Below, piece by piece: positions 1-6,082 of a stretch of DNA of 6,347 bases (position 1 is the stretch's first letter; every line of letters begins with the position of its first letter). Below the pieces are notes generated by a model. That model was not told where the DNA came from and did not search any database. It saw nothing but the letters and a program-made list of their open reading frames with translations. Position numbers and translations under genes: made by a program. Source of the DNA: an uncultured Eubacterium sp. (GTDB lineage: Bacteria > Bacillota > Clostridia > Oscillospirales > Acutalibacteraceae); assembly GCA_910577215.1 (NCBI GenBank), contig CAJTMQ010000064.1:1-6347 (forward strand). Direction: 5' to 3'.

Positions 1-709
1 TTTTAATAAGATTTAATAAAAATGTTTTTCCTGCGGACAGCAAAACCTTCAGCAGAACCGCAACACTTACCGAGCCTATAAACTGCAGCCCGTATTCACT
101 GCGGGGTGCTATGAAATCGGGTGCAACCCAATCATCATAGTTATCAACCTTCATTCCGCCAAGGATTGCGCCCTTAAGCGGATAATAATATTTACATGCA
201 GTACCATATGCCTGCGCAATATCGGCAGCATCCCCACCGCCTATAAGTATTTTAACATAAAGCGAATGAATATGGAAGCCCTTAAATAAAGTTCCTATTG
301 CACTGGAAGCAGTCTGAAATAAATTAGAAACAAAAAGCATAATTCCTACAATGCCGTCATCATTCATTATTGTCTTGAAATAATTCTGCTTTTTCGGCTT
401 TTGAGGTGCTTTATTATCAGATGCATTTTCAGCCTTTTCCATATGACTCTCAGAATCGTTCACCGGGTTATTATCACTGCTTTTTTCTTTTTCTTTATTC
501 TTTATTTTCTTTTTTACATCATCTGCCGATTTTTCGGGAAAAAGAATAAAAGATAATATTTTCGTTAGTACTATATCCTTTTCAATCCACAAAACTTTAA
601 CTCTTGTACTCCAGTTACCGTCATAAACAACTGTAAAGGTTGCAGAAACTGAAAGAATGGCTGCAATAATCACTGCAAAAACTGCAAGAATTATCAAAAA
701 AACAATCAT
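1..709 (-). CDS. DUF2953 domain protein (YtfI-like), C-terminus cut by window edge
   Basis: Function unknown. I translated this frame by hand: 236 uninterrupted codons from ATG at 709 to the left edge, with no stop, so only the last few residues should be missing. The N-terminus (about residues 1-25) is a hydrophobic anchor. Next comes a short globular part, then a highly charged Lys/Glu/Asp/Asn/Ser linker (about 59-110), then the family's hallmark region with GGGDAADIAQAYG at 157-169 followed by a Tyr-rich stretch. The visible C-terminus (about 209-235) is hydrophobic or amphipathic. The motif and layout match DUF2953, which includes B. subtilis YtfI. In sporulating Firmicutes this family usually sits just before the ytfJ/gerW sporulation gene (recalled knowledge). 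The start is supported by GAAAGGA 8 bases upstream and lies 20 bases after the scpB stop. Family call is fairly sure; role is not known. Confidence 0.85.
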   Translation of the reverse strand, partial: MIVFLIILAVFAVIIAAILSVSATFTVVYDGNWSTRVKVLWIEKDIVLTKILSFILFPEKSADDVKKKIKNKEKEKSSDNNPVNDSESHMEKAENASDNKAPQKPKKQNYFKTIMNDDGIVGIMLFVSNLFQTASSAIGTLFKGFHIHSLYVKILIGGGDAADIAQAYGTACKYYYPLKGAILGGMKVDNYDDWVAPDFIAPRSEYGLQFIGSVSVAVLLKVLLSAGKTFLLNLIK

Positions 710-717
710 TCACATCA

Positions 718-724
718 TCCTTTC
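718..724 (-). promoter_or_regulatory. Ribosome binding site for the DUF2953 gene
   Basis: GAAAGGA lies 8 bases before the ATG at 709, in the short gap after scpB. Two other ATGs overlap or follow this site (first bases at 718 and 715). Both lead directly to a TGA at 710-712, so they cannot start the protein. The ATG at 709 is the only workable start with good spacing. Confidence 0.7.
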
Positions 725-729
725 AAAGC

Positions 730-1344
730 TTACTCTGCTTCATCATCTTCATTGATTTTAAGAATTTTATCATTGTCACTTTCAAACAGTGATGTCTGAC
801 CGTTATCCTTAGCAATTTTTTCAACCTCTTCTACAGACGGCAAATCCGGCAGATCATCAAGGCTGTTCAAGGAAAAACATCTTAAAAATCTATCAGTTGT
901 GCCGTACACAAGCGGTCTTCCGGGCAAATCCATTCTGCCCTTTTCTTCAATAAGCCCCTTCTGAACAAGGTTTGCAATAGAGCCTGAGCAGTCAACACCT
1001 CTGATTTGCTCAATAAAGCTCTTTGTAACAGCTTTATTATAGGCCACAATGGCAAGCACCTCAAATGCAGCCTGTGAAAGCGGTGTATTCTTTTTAATTT
1101 CAAGAAGTGCTCTTACATCATCTGCATATTCCTCTCTTGTGCAAAGCTGATATTTGCCGTCTATTCTGACAAGGCAGATACCGCTGTTTCTGTCATCATA
1201 CAAATCACCGAGATGGGCAAGCATTTTTGTTACACTTTCAATGTCCAGCTCAAGAAGCTCTGCAAGCTTGGAAGCTTCAACAGGCTCTCCCGAAGCAAAA
1301 AGCATTGCTTCAAGCTTGGCAATAATATTGTTTTCTTTATTCAA
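730..1344 (-). CDS. scpB: Segregation and condensation protein B (ScpB)
   Basis: Winged-helix subunit of the bacterial SMC-ScpAB condensin. A ScpB dimer binds the central part of the kleisin ScpA and helps organise and segregate chromosomes on the nucleoid. The product is 204 aa, normal for the family. A first winged-helix domain covers about residues 1-80. A second (about 85-160) contains PLSQAAFEVLAIVAYN (88-103), IRGV (114-117) and the signature GRMDLPGRPLVYGTTDRFL (136-154). It is followed by NSLDDLPDLP (160-169) and an acidic tail. The start is TTG, overlapping the end of scpA by 8 bases, with a good Shine-Dalgarno inside scpA. The first in-frame ATG (codon 14) would delete the first conserved helix, so TTG is preferred. 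The overlap implies coupled synthesis with its partner ScpA. Identification is very secure. Confidence 0.96.
   Translation of the reverse strand: MNKENNIIAKLEAMLFASGEPVEASKLAELLELDIESVTKMLAHLGDLYDDRNSGICLVRIDGKYQLCTREEYADDVRALLEIKKNTPLSQAAFEVLAIVAYNKAVTKSFIEQIRGVDCSGSIANLVQKGLIEEKGRMDLPGRPLVYGTTDRFLRCFSLNSLDDLPDLPSVEEVEKIAKDNGQTSLFESDNDKILKINEDDEAE
1263..1318 (-). repeat. Imperfect inverted repeat in the 5' part of scpB
   Basis: The arms are 1263-1275 (CAAGCTTGGAAGC on the plus strand) and 1307-1318 (GCTTCAAGCTTG). They pair over 12 bases with one bulged base at 1271 and a loop of 31 bases. AAGCTT occurs three times within 56 bases. In the mRNA the structure begins about 26 bases after the TTG start. 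It lies wholly within coding sequence, encoding the similar stretches KLEA and EASKLA, so it may be a by-product of codon choice. Any regulatory role is conjecture. Confidence 0.45.
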
Positions 1345-2056
1345 GATTTTCTACCTCATTTATCATCTGAACATCCGGATTGTTAACCGAACCCTCTATT
1401 GATATCTTTTTTGTTTTTGTAAGTTCAAGAACCGCAAGAAATGTTGCAACAATATCACTTTTTGATTGAGCACCTTCAAAAAGCGACAAAAATCTTACCT
1501 TTTTACCGCTCCACAGCTTTCTCATAACAGTGCTGATTTTTGAAGCAACATTAACAAACTTTTTGGCCACAATTTCCTTAAACGTATCAACAGGCGGAGG
1601 CAGTTTACGCTGTGCTTTGCCTGCCGCTGAAATATATGCATTCAGAAGTTCCTCGCCCTCATGAAATCTTTCGTAATCGTAATTTATGTAGCCGGACTGA
1701 GGACTGCGCACATATCTGTTGAAGCCATCTGTCTGCTTACTTAGCTTTTCAGCCATCAGTTTACAGTCACGATATTCAATAAGCTCACCTGTAAGCTCTG
1801 TTTTCAGCTTTTCAGCCTCCTCGTGGCGAGGAAGAAGCGAAACTGTTTTAATGTAAATCAATCTTGCCGCCATTTCAAGAAAATCACCTGCAACATCAAA
1901 ATCTGCATTTTCCATCTGACGGACATAATCAAGATACTGATTAACAAGCTCCACGATAGGAATATCATTAATATTCAATTTATGTTTGCTGATGAGGTGA
2001 AGAAGCAAATCCATAGGACCTTCAAACACCTCAAGCTTATAACTTAACTGATCCAT
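1337..2056 (-). CDS. scpA: Segregation and condensation protein A (ScpA, kleisin)
   Basis: Kleisin subunit that bridges the two SMC heads in the SMC-ScpAB condensin and recruits a ScpB dimer; it acts on the nucleoid in chromosome compaction and segregation. The product is 239 aa, typical of the family. The N-terminal kleisin domain carries YKLEVFEGPMDLLLHLI (6-22), followed by a helix with the usual FLEMAARLIYIK pattern (59-70) that contacts the SMC neck. A charged middle region (about 75-165) would bind ScpB. The C-terminal winged helix (about 170-235) includes FLAVLELTKTKKISIE (196-211), which binds the SMC head. The ATG start lies 6 bases after the protease stop, and its GAGGAA site spans that stop codon. 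The gene overlaps scpB by 8 bases. No smc gene is in the window, which is usual. Confidence 0.96.
   Translation of the reverse strand: MDQLSYKLEVFEGPMDLLLHLISKHKLNINDIPIVELVNQYLDYVRQMENADFDVAGDFLEMAARLIYIKTVSLLPRHEEAEKLKTELTGELIEYRDCKLMAEKLSKQTDGFNRYVRSPQSGYINYDYERFHEGEELLNAYISAAGKAQRKLPPPVDTFKEIVAKKFVNVASKISTVMRKLWSGKKVRFLSLFEGAQSKSDIVATFLAVLELTKTKKISIEGSVNNPDVQMINEVENLE
1351..1357 (-). promoter_or_regulatory. Ribosome binding site deciding the scpB TTG start
   Basis: GAGGTAG lies 6 bases before the TTG at 1344 and inside the last codons of scpA. Its good match and spacing support the non-ATG start over the first in-frame ATG, which is 13 codons further in. Confidence 0.65.
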
Positions 2057-2062
2057 ATTTCC

Positions 2063-2734
2063 TCAAACAATAAGATTATATATTAAATTCGGTATAAATG
2101 AAATTATCTTCATCATAAATTCCGAAAGATAATAAATAGGAGTATCAAGCACACCGAAAAACAAAAGTGCTAACAAAGCAATCATTACATAACGCTCATA
2201 TTGCATATATTTGAAATAAAACTTACTCGGAACCACCATAGCCAATACCTTTGAGCCGTCAAGCGGCGGAATAGGCAGTAAATTAAACACTGCCAATGTT
2301 ACATTAATTGATGCTGCATAGCTGAAAAACAAGCGGATAAAATATGTTGCTGTATTAACAGGAAACAATAAAAATATATAGTAACAGCAAACTGCGATGA
2401 ATCCCATAAGAAGGTTGGCAGCAGGACCTGCAAGCGCCGTTACTGCCATTCCCTTTTTGGGATTTTTAAAATTTCTTGCTCTGACAGGAACAGGATTGGC
2501 ATAACCGATACCAAATAAGAATATCATAATTGTTCCTATTAAATCAAGATGGGCAAACGGATTAAATGTTAATCTTCCTAAATTTTTTGCTGTGGGATCA
2601 CCCATTTTATAAGCAGCCCAGCCGTGAGCAAGCTCATGAATCGGCATACAGCAGAAAACAACAAAAACACGTGATAATACAGTTGCAAATATTAAAGATG
2701 CATCACCGCTGCGAAACGCACTGAGTATAGACAT
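2063..2734 (-). CDS. Small M50 / site-2-protease-like membrane metalloprotease
   Basis: Predicted zinc-dependent intramembrane protease of family M50, in the small group without a PDZ domain (YwhC/Sll0528-like). It is numbered here from the ATG at 2734 (223 aa). Catalytic and zinc-ligand motifs are visible: HELAH at 33-37 in an early hydrophobic helix, and NLLPIPPLDGS at 151-161, whose Asp159 is the expected third zinc ligand. Also seen are the family motifs NPFAHLD (58-64) and GPAANLLMG (103-111). Hydrophobic segments around 13-35, 66-84, 96-120, 126-150 and 170-187 suggest a multi-pass membrane protein. A longer reading from TTG at 2770 adds 12 residues but would overlap prmC by 23 bases. 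The ATG is preferred because GGGAAG lies 6 bases before it. All catalytic residues are present, so it should be active; the substrate is unknown. Confidence 0.93.
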   Translation of the reverse strand: MSILSAFRSGDASLIFATVLSRVFVVFCCMPIHELAHGWAAYKMGDPTAKNLGRLTFNPFAHLDLIGTIMIFLFGIGYANPVPVRARNFKNPKKGMAVTALAGPAANLLMGFIAVCCYYIFLLFPVNTATYFIRLFFSYAASINVTLAVFNLLPIPPLDGSKVLAMVVPSKFYFKYMQYERYVMIALLALLFFGVLDTPIYYLSEFMMKIISFIPNLIYNLIV

Positions 2735-2740
2735 ATTACA

Positions 2741-2746
2741 CTTCCC
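2741..2746 (-). promoter_or_regulatory. Ribosome binding site deciding the M50 protease start
   Basis: GGGAAG (within GGGAAGTG) lies 6 bases before the ATG at 2734, just after the prmC stop. It supports this ATG over the upstream in-frame TTG at 2770 inside prmC. The match to the consensus is moderate. Confidence 0.5.
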
Positions 2747-2747
2747 G

Positions 2748-3572
2748 TTAATTATTTTTTGCTTTAACAATACGGTTATTACCGTACAAATCTTTTATTA
2801 CCTCTATATTACTATAGCCATTATTTTTAAGTATTTCCGTAACGGCTTCACCCTGTTCATCACCGATCTCAAAGAAAAGCACTGCCTCATTTTTTAGATG
2901 TGACTTCCATTTCTCACTGATTATACGGTAAAAAACAAGTCCGTCCTCTCCGCCGTCAAGTGCCATTTGGGGTTCTCGCTGAACTTCTGCCTGAAGTTTC
3001 TGTAATTCATCGGTTCTGATATACGGCGGATTTGAAACGATTATGTCTGCCGCCGGAATCTGCACAGGAACGCTGACATCTCCGTTAATCACTTTAACAT
3101 TAGCTGTATTCTGCGCATTTTTCAGCAGATAAAACATTGCATCCGCACTTTTTTCAACACAGTATACAGTTGCTGACGGCACAGCCTTTGCAGCACTTAT
3201 ACCGATACATCCGCTTCCCGCACACAAATCATACACAACAGGATTATTCAGTTCTTTTGCTTTTTTTATAACAAGTTCTGTTAATTCTTCCGTTTCGGGT
3301 CTTGGAATTAAAACTCCCTCTCCCACAAAAAATTCAGACTCGTAAAAATCCCATTTGCCTATAACATACTGAAGCGGCTCACCGCCTTTAATACGCCAGA
3401 GCAAATCGGCAAATTTTTTCATAATGATATCATCTTTTTTATGAAGCTCATATTCACTGTTTTTTATACCTGCACAGTGACATACAAGACAAAGCGACTT
3501 GAATTCCGCTTCATCAACGCCATTGCCGGAAAGAAAATAAACTCCGTAATTGTATGCTTCTGATAAAATCAC
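2748..3572 (-). CDS. prmC: Peptide chain release factor N5-glutamine methyltransferase
   Basis: Cytoplasmic SAM-dependent enzyme (PrmC/HemK) that methylates the glutamine side chain of the GGQ motif in release factors RF1 and RF2, raising termination efficiency. The product is 274 aa, normal length. An N-terminal helical substrate-recognition domain (about 1-90) is followed by GEPLQYVIGKWDFYESEF (64-81) and IPRPETEEL (89-97). The Rossmann-fold methyltransferase carries the SAM loop DLCAGSGCIG (115-124), the catalytic NPPY (181-184), then REPQMALDGGEDGL (199-212) and a C-terminal strand ending DLYGNNRIV. The start is GTG, giving a 4-base GTGA overlap with the DUF1385 stop. No in-frame ATG exists until residue 51, and an in-frame stop sits two codons upstream of the GTG. 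prfA, a frequent neighbour in Firmicutes, is absent here. An N-terminal CLVCHC (28-33) is curious. Confidence 0.95.
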   Translation of the reverse strand: MILSEAYNYGVYFLSGNGVDEAEFKSLCLVCHCAGIKNSEYELHKKDDIIMKKFADLLWRIKGGEPLQYVIGKWDFYESEFFVGEGVLIPRPETEELTELVIKKAKELNNPVVYDLCAGSGCIGISAAKAVPSATVYCVEKSADAMFYLLKNAQNTANVKVINGDVSVPVQIPAADIIVSNPPYIRTDELQKLQAEVQREPQMALDGGEDGLVFYRIISEKWKSHLKNEAVLFFEIGDEQGEAVTEILKNNGYSNIEVIKDLYGNNRIVKAKNN

Positions 3573-4540
3573 TTTATTTCATCATCCTTTGGATTATCGG
3601 TAATAACCGCCTTCAGTGCAGCTATTCCAACCTCAATCATATCATCTTCAGGCTCATTGGTTGTTAATCTCTGCATCCAGAGTCCCGGTGCCGAAACAAT
3701 TTTTACAAACAGATTATCGTGCTTGCCTGCATACTTGATGAATTCATATCCAATACCCATAATCAACGGCAGAAAAACAAGCCTTAACAGCATCCATAAA
3801 ACACGTATCTCAGCAACCTGCGGAAAGATTTTAGCTATAATTGTGTATACAATTATACTGAATATCAAAATGACAAAAATAAATGAAGTTCCGCATCTTG
3901 GATGAAAACGGCTGCATTTTCTTACATTTTCAACAGTTAATTCCTTCCCGGCTTCATAACAGGCAATTGATTTATGCTCGGCGCCGTGATACATAAAGGT
4001 ACGCCTGATATCTTTCATTCTGCTTACAAGGGCTATATAAACAACAAAAATTATTATTTTTAAAACGCCCTCAATAAGCCCCTGATAATTGGTTAAATCA
4101 CTGCCCGACCATTCATTAACCTTATTAAAGAAAAGAACGGGAAAATACATAAAAAGAAGAAAAGCAAGGCAAATTCCGAGAATAGATGCAAACCCCGTAA
4201 CAAAGCTCATCAGTTTGTCACCGAATTTATCAGTAATCCATTTTTCAAACTTGCTTAAATCCTCGTCATCAATATCCTCCATTCCCGAAGCCTCGGCGGA
4301 ATACATAAGCGTTTTATAGCCCATAATCATTGATTCAATAAAATTAACAACACCTCTGATAACAGGCCATCCGAGAAATTTAACCTTATCTCTTATATGC
4401 TTAACTGTATGATATTTAATTTCAATTTCTTTATCAGGCTTTCTTACTGCAGTTGCCATTCCTTTCGGTCCCTGCATCATAATACCCTCTATAAGTGCCT
4501 GACCGCCGACTGAAGTTTTGTGCGTTTTATTCTGAGCCAT
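3569..4540 (-). CDS. DUF1385 (YqhQ-like) multi-pass membrane protein
   Basis: Conserved Firmicutes family of unknown function; B. subtilis YqhQ is a member, and the family has been described as a predicted metal-dependent enzyme (recalled). The product is 323 aa. The N-terminal signature GGQALIEGIMM is at 12-22. An amphipathic or hydrophobic stretch lies around 56-80, an acidic loop (87-98) follows, then hydrophobic segments at about 112-138, 157-173, 219-236 and 247-266. Between segments are the two strongest family motifs: YHGAEHKSIACYEAG (184-198) and CSRFHPRCGTSF (209-220). Their His and Cys residues (H185, H189, C209, H213, C216) could form a metal site; this is inference. The gene starts at ATG, 9 bases after the kinase stop, and its Shine-Dalgarno (GGAAAGG) lies within the kinase's final codons. 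It ends in a 4-base overlap with prmC, a neighbour it often has in Clostridia. Confidence 0.93.
   Translation of the reverse strand: MAQNKTHKTSVGGQALIEGIMMQGPKGMATAVRKPDKEIEIKYHTVKHIRDKVKFLGWPVIRGVVNFIESMIMGYKTLMYSAEASGMEDIDDEDLSKFEKWITDKFGDKLMSFVTGFASILGICLAFLLFMYFPVLFFNKVNEWSGSDLTNYQGLIEGVLKIIIFVVYIALVSRMKDIRRTFMYHGAEHKSIACYEAGKELTVENVRKCSRFHPRCGTSFIFVILIFSIIVYTIIAKIFPQVAEIRVLWMLLRLVFLPLIMGIGYEFIKYAGKHDNLFVKIVSAPGLWMQRLTTNEPEDDMIEVGIAALKAVITDNPKDDEIK
3585..3590 (-). promoter_or_regulatory. Widely spaced ribosome binding site of prmC
   Basis: AAAGGA lies 12 bases before the GTG at 3572, inside the last DUF1385 codons. The spacing is longer than ideal. Together with the GTG start and the 4-base stop/start overlap, it suggests prmC translation relies largely on ribosomes finishing DUF1385. 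Confidence 0.5.
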
Positions 4541-4549
4541 TATGCTTAA

Positions 4550-6082
4550 TTACCTTTCCAAAGTGATATCTTCATCAGTAACCTCGTCCATTTTAGGCTC
4601 TGACATATCAATTTCCTGCTTTGTAGGCATACTTTCAACTGGAAGATAAATTGTTACAAGTGTTCCGACATTTATCTCACTGTCTATCTCAAGTCTGCCG
4701 TTATGTAAATTTATAATTTCGTTGGTAACAGCAAGTCCTATTCCCGACCCTCTTACGGAAACATTTGCCTTATAGAATTTTTCCATAACATGAGGCAAAT
4801 CCTCTTTTGAAATTCCGCAGCCCTGATCGGCAATGGAAATTTTTACGGCATTATTTCCGTCAAGCTGAGAAAATTCTGCCTTAACAAAAATTTTAGTGTT
4901 TATTTTTGAATATTTAAGTGCATTATCAAGAATATTCATAAACACCTGCTTCAGTCTGTTGGGATCTGCATTGGCAGGTGCAGGAAAATCAGGAATACTG
5001 TATCTAACCTCTATGCCCTCTCTCATAGCTCTTTCACGGAAGGTAAACACAGTTTCATCAAGCTCAGCAAAAATATCCGTTTTTGTAAGTCTTAAAGTCA
5101 TTCTTCCGCTTTGCAGTCTGCTGAAATCAAGAAGTTCCTCAACGAAACCCTCCAGTCTGCCGGATTCATTAACAATAACCTGCAAACCTTTATTTGTAAC
5201 CTCATCTCTTTCCCTGTCCAGACCATATAGGAGAGTTTCAGCCCAGCCTTTTATTGAGGTAAGAGGCGTTCTCAGCTCGTGAGAAATCGTTGAAATAAAG
5301 TCGTTTTTCATTTTATCGGCTGTTGCTATATCAGCAGCCATTGAATTGATTGCATCGGCTAATCTTCCGATTTCATCATCATTCTTCTTTTCTATTCTTA
5401 CATCAAGATTTCCGCCTGAAATTGCCTTTGTATTTTCCGTAATTTCTCTTAAAGGAATGATAATTGAGCGGATGAAAAAGATATTTGAAAACATAATTAT
5501 CATAAAGATAAGCAAAAGTACAAGAAAAATAAATACTATAATTGTTGCAATCTGATTATCAATTTCCTCAACCGACGTCATTACCCGAACGGCACCGACA
5601 TTTGTGCCATCCGAATTCTGAATTACGCGGGTAACGGCCATTACCTTGTCTCCGCCCTCATATGCCTTGCCGACATATCTGCTGATGCCCTTATCATCAA
5701 GCATTGCATCACTGAAATCGGGTATTTCAGAATTTTCCTCAGTAAAACCGTTTGATGAAGCAATAACATTGCCTTCATTATCTATTATCCATACTGTTGT
5801 TTTATCCTTATATGCATAACTGTCTATAAATCTTGCGGCAGAAGACTCAAGAGATGTTCCCGAATCAAGATTTGTTGAAAAATAATTGGCTGCATTAGCT
5901 GATGCGCCGCTGTTTAAAATGCTTTCAACAGAATTGTAATAATATGATTTTATGGAAACGGAAGCAACAATAAAAACGATAACAAGAAAAAGAAAAATAA
6001 GCCCTATTATATTAATAAGCCATCTCTTGGTAATTCCTTCTAACTTAAGTGTATTCAATTCTTTAAGAATTTTACTTTTCAT
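4550..6082 (-). CDS. Two-component sensor histidine kinase (Cache/PAS-like–HAMP–HisKA–HATPase)
   Basis: Membrane sensor kinase that autophosphorylates on a histidine and passes phosphate to the response regulator encoded just upstream. The product is 510 aa from the ATG. Order: cytoplasmic start; membrane helix 1 (about 22-44); extracytoplasmic domain (about 45-178) containing TVWIIDNEGNVIASSNG, a Cache/PAS-like strand pattern; membrane helix 2 (about 179-204); HAMP (about 205-258); HisKA with FISTISHELRTPLTS and phospho-acceptor His268; HATPase with N-box NILDNALKYS (383-392), G1 DQGCGI (419-424), F-box EKFYKA and G2 GSGIGLA (445-451); and an acidic tail (about 486-510). All catalytic boxes are intact. 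HELRT fits the E-x-x-T phosphatase motif, suggesting a bifunctional enzyme. Unlike classical WalK there is no cytoplasmic PAS. A TTG directly before the ATG (first base 6085) is an alternative start. GAAAG lies 8 bases before the ATG. The signal is unknown. Confidence 0.95.
   Translation of the reverse strand: MKSKILKELNTLKLEGITKRWLINIIGLIFLFLVIVFIVASVSIKSYYYNSVESILNSGASANAANYFSTNLDSGTSLESSAARFIDSYAYKDKTTVWIIDNEGNVIASSNGFTEENSEIPDFSDAMLDDKGISRYVGKAYEGGDKVMAVTRVIQNSDGTNVGAVRVMTSVEEIDNQIATIIVFIFLVLLLIFMIIMFSNIFFIRSIIIPLREITENTKAISGGNLDVRIEKKNDDEIGRLADAINSMAADIATADKMKNDFISTISHELRTPLTSIKGWAETLLYGLDRERDEVTNKGLQVIVNESGRLEGFVEELLDFSRLQSGRMTLRLTKTDIFAELDETVFTFRERAMREGIEVRYSIPDFPAPANADPNRLKQVFMNILDNALKYSKINTKIFVKAEFSQLDGNNAVKISIADQGCGISKEDLPHVMEKFYKANVSVRGSGIGLAVTNEIINLHNGRLEIDSEINVGTLVTIYLPVESMPTKQEIDMSEPKMDEVTDEDITLER

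Noticed and set aside
882..1103. Minus-strand 73-codon frame within scpB
   Set aside because: It is an alternative frame of a gene whose conserved domain is fully explained by the main frame.
1154..1402. Plus-strand open frame of 82 codons across the scpB/scpA junction
   Set aside because: It lies antisense to two secure, well-conserved genes, has no Shine-Dalgarno of note and resembles no family. It is a shadow of scpB and scpA.
2454..2467. Possible hairpin CCC-AAAAA-GGG resembling a terminator
   Set aside because: The stem is only about 3-5 pairs, has no T run after it and lies in the coding sequence for NPKKG in the M50 protease.
2735..2770. Longer M50 protease reading from TTG at 2770
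   Set aside because: It would overlap prmC by 23 bases, and the added residues (LKQKIINGKCN) are not family-like. The ATG at 2734 has its own GGGAAG site.
4896..5282. Plus-strand open frame of 128 codons inside the histidine kinase
   Set aside because: It is antisense to the intact HisKA/HATPase coding region, and its Ser/Leu-rich composition is what the reverse strand of such a gene gives.
5591..5608. Inverted repeat GGCAC / GTGCC with an 8-base loop
   Set aside because: A five-pair stem inside the kinase coding region, well within chance, with no sign of a regulatory role.
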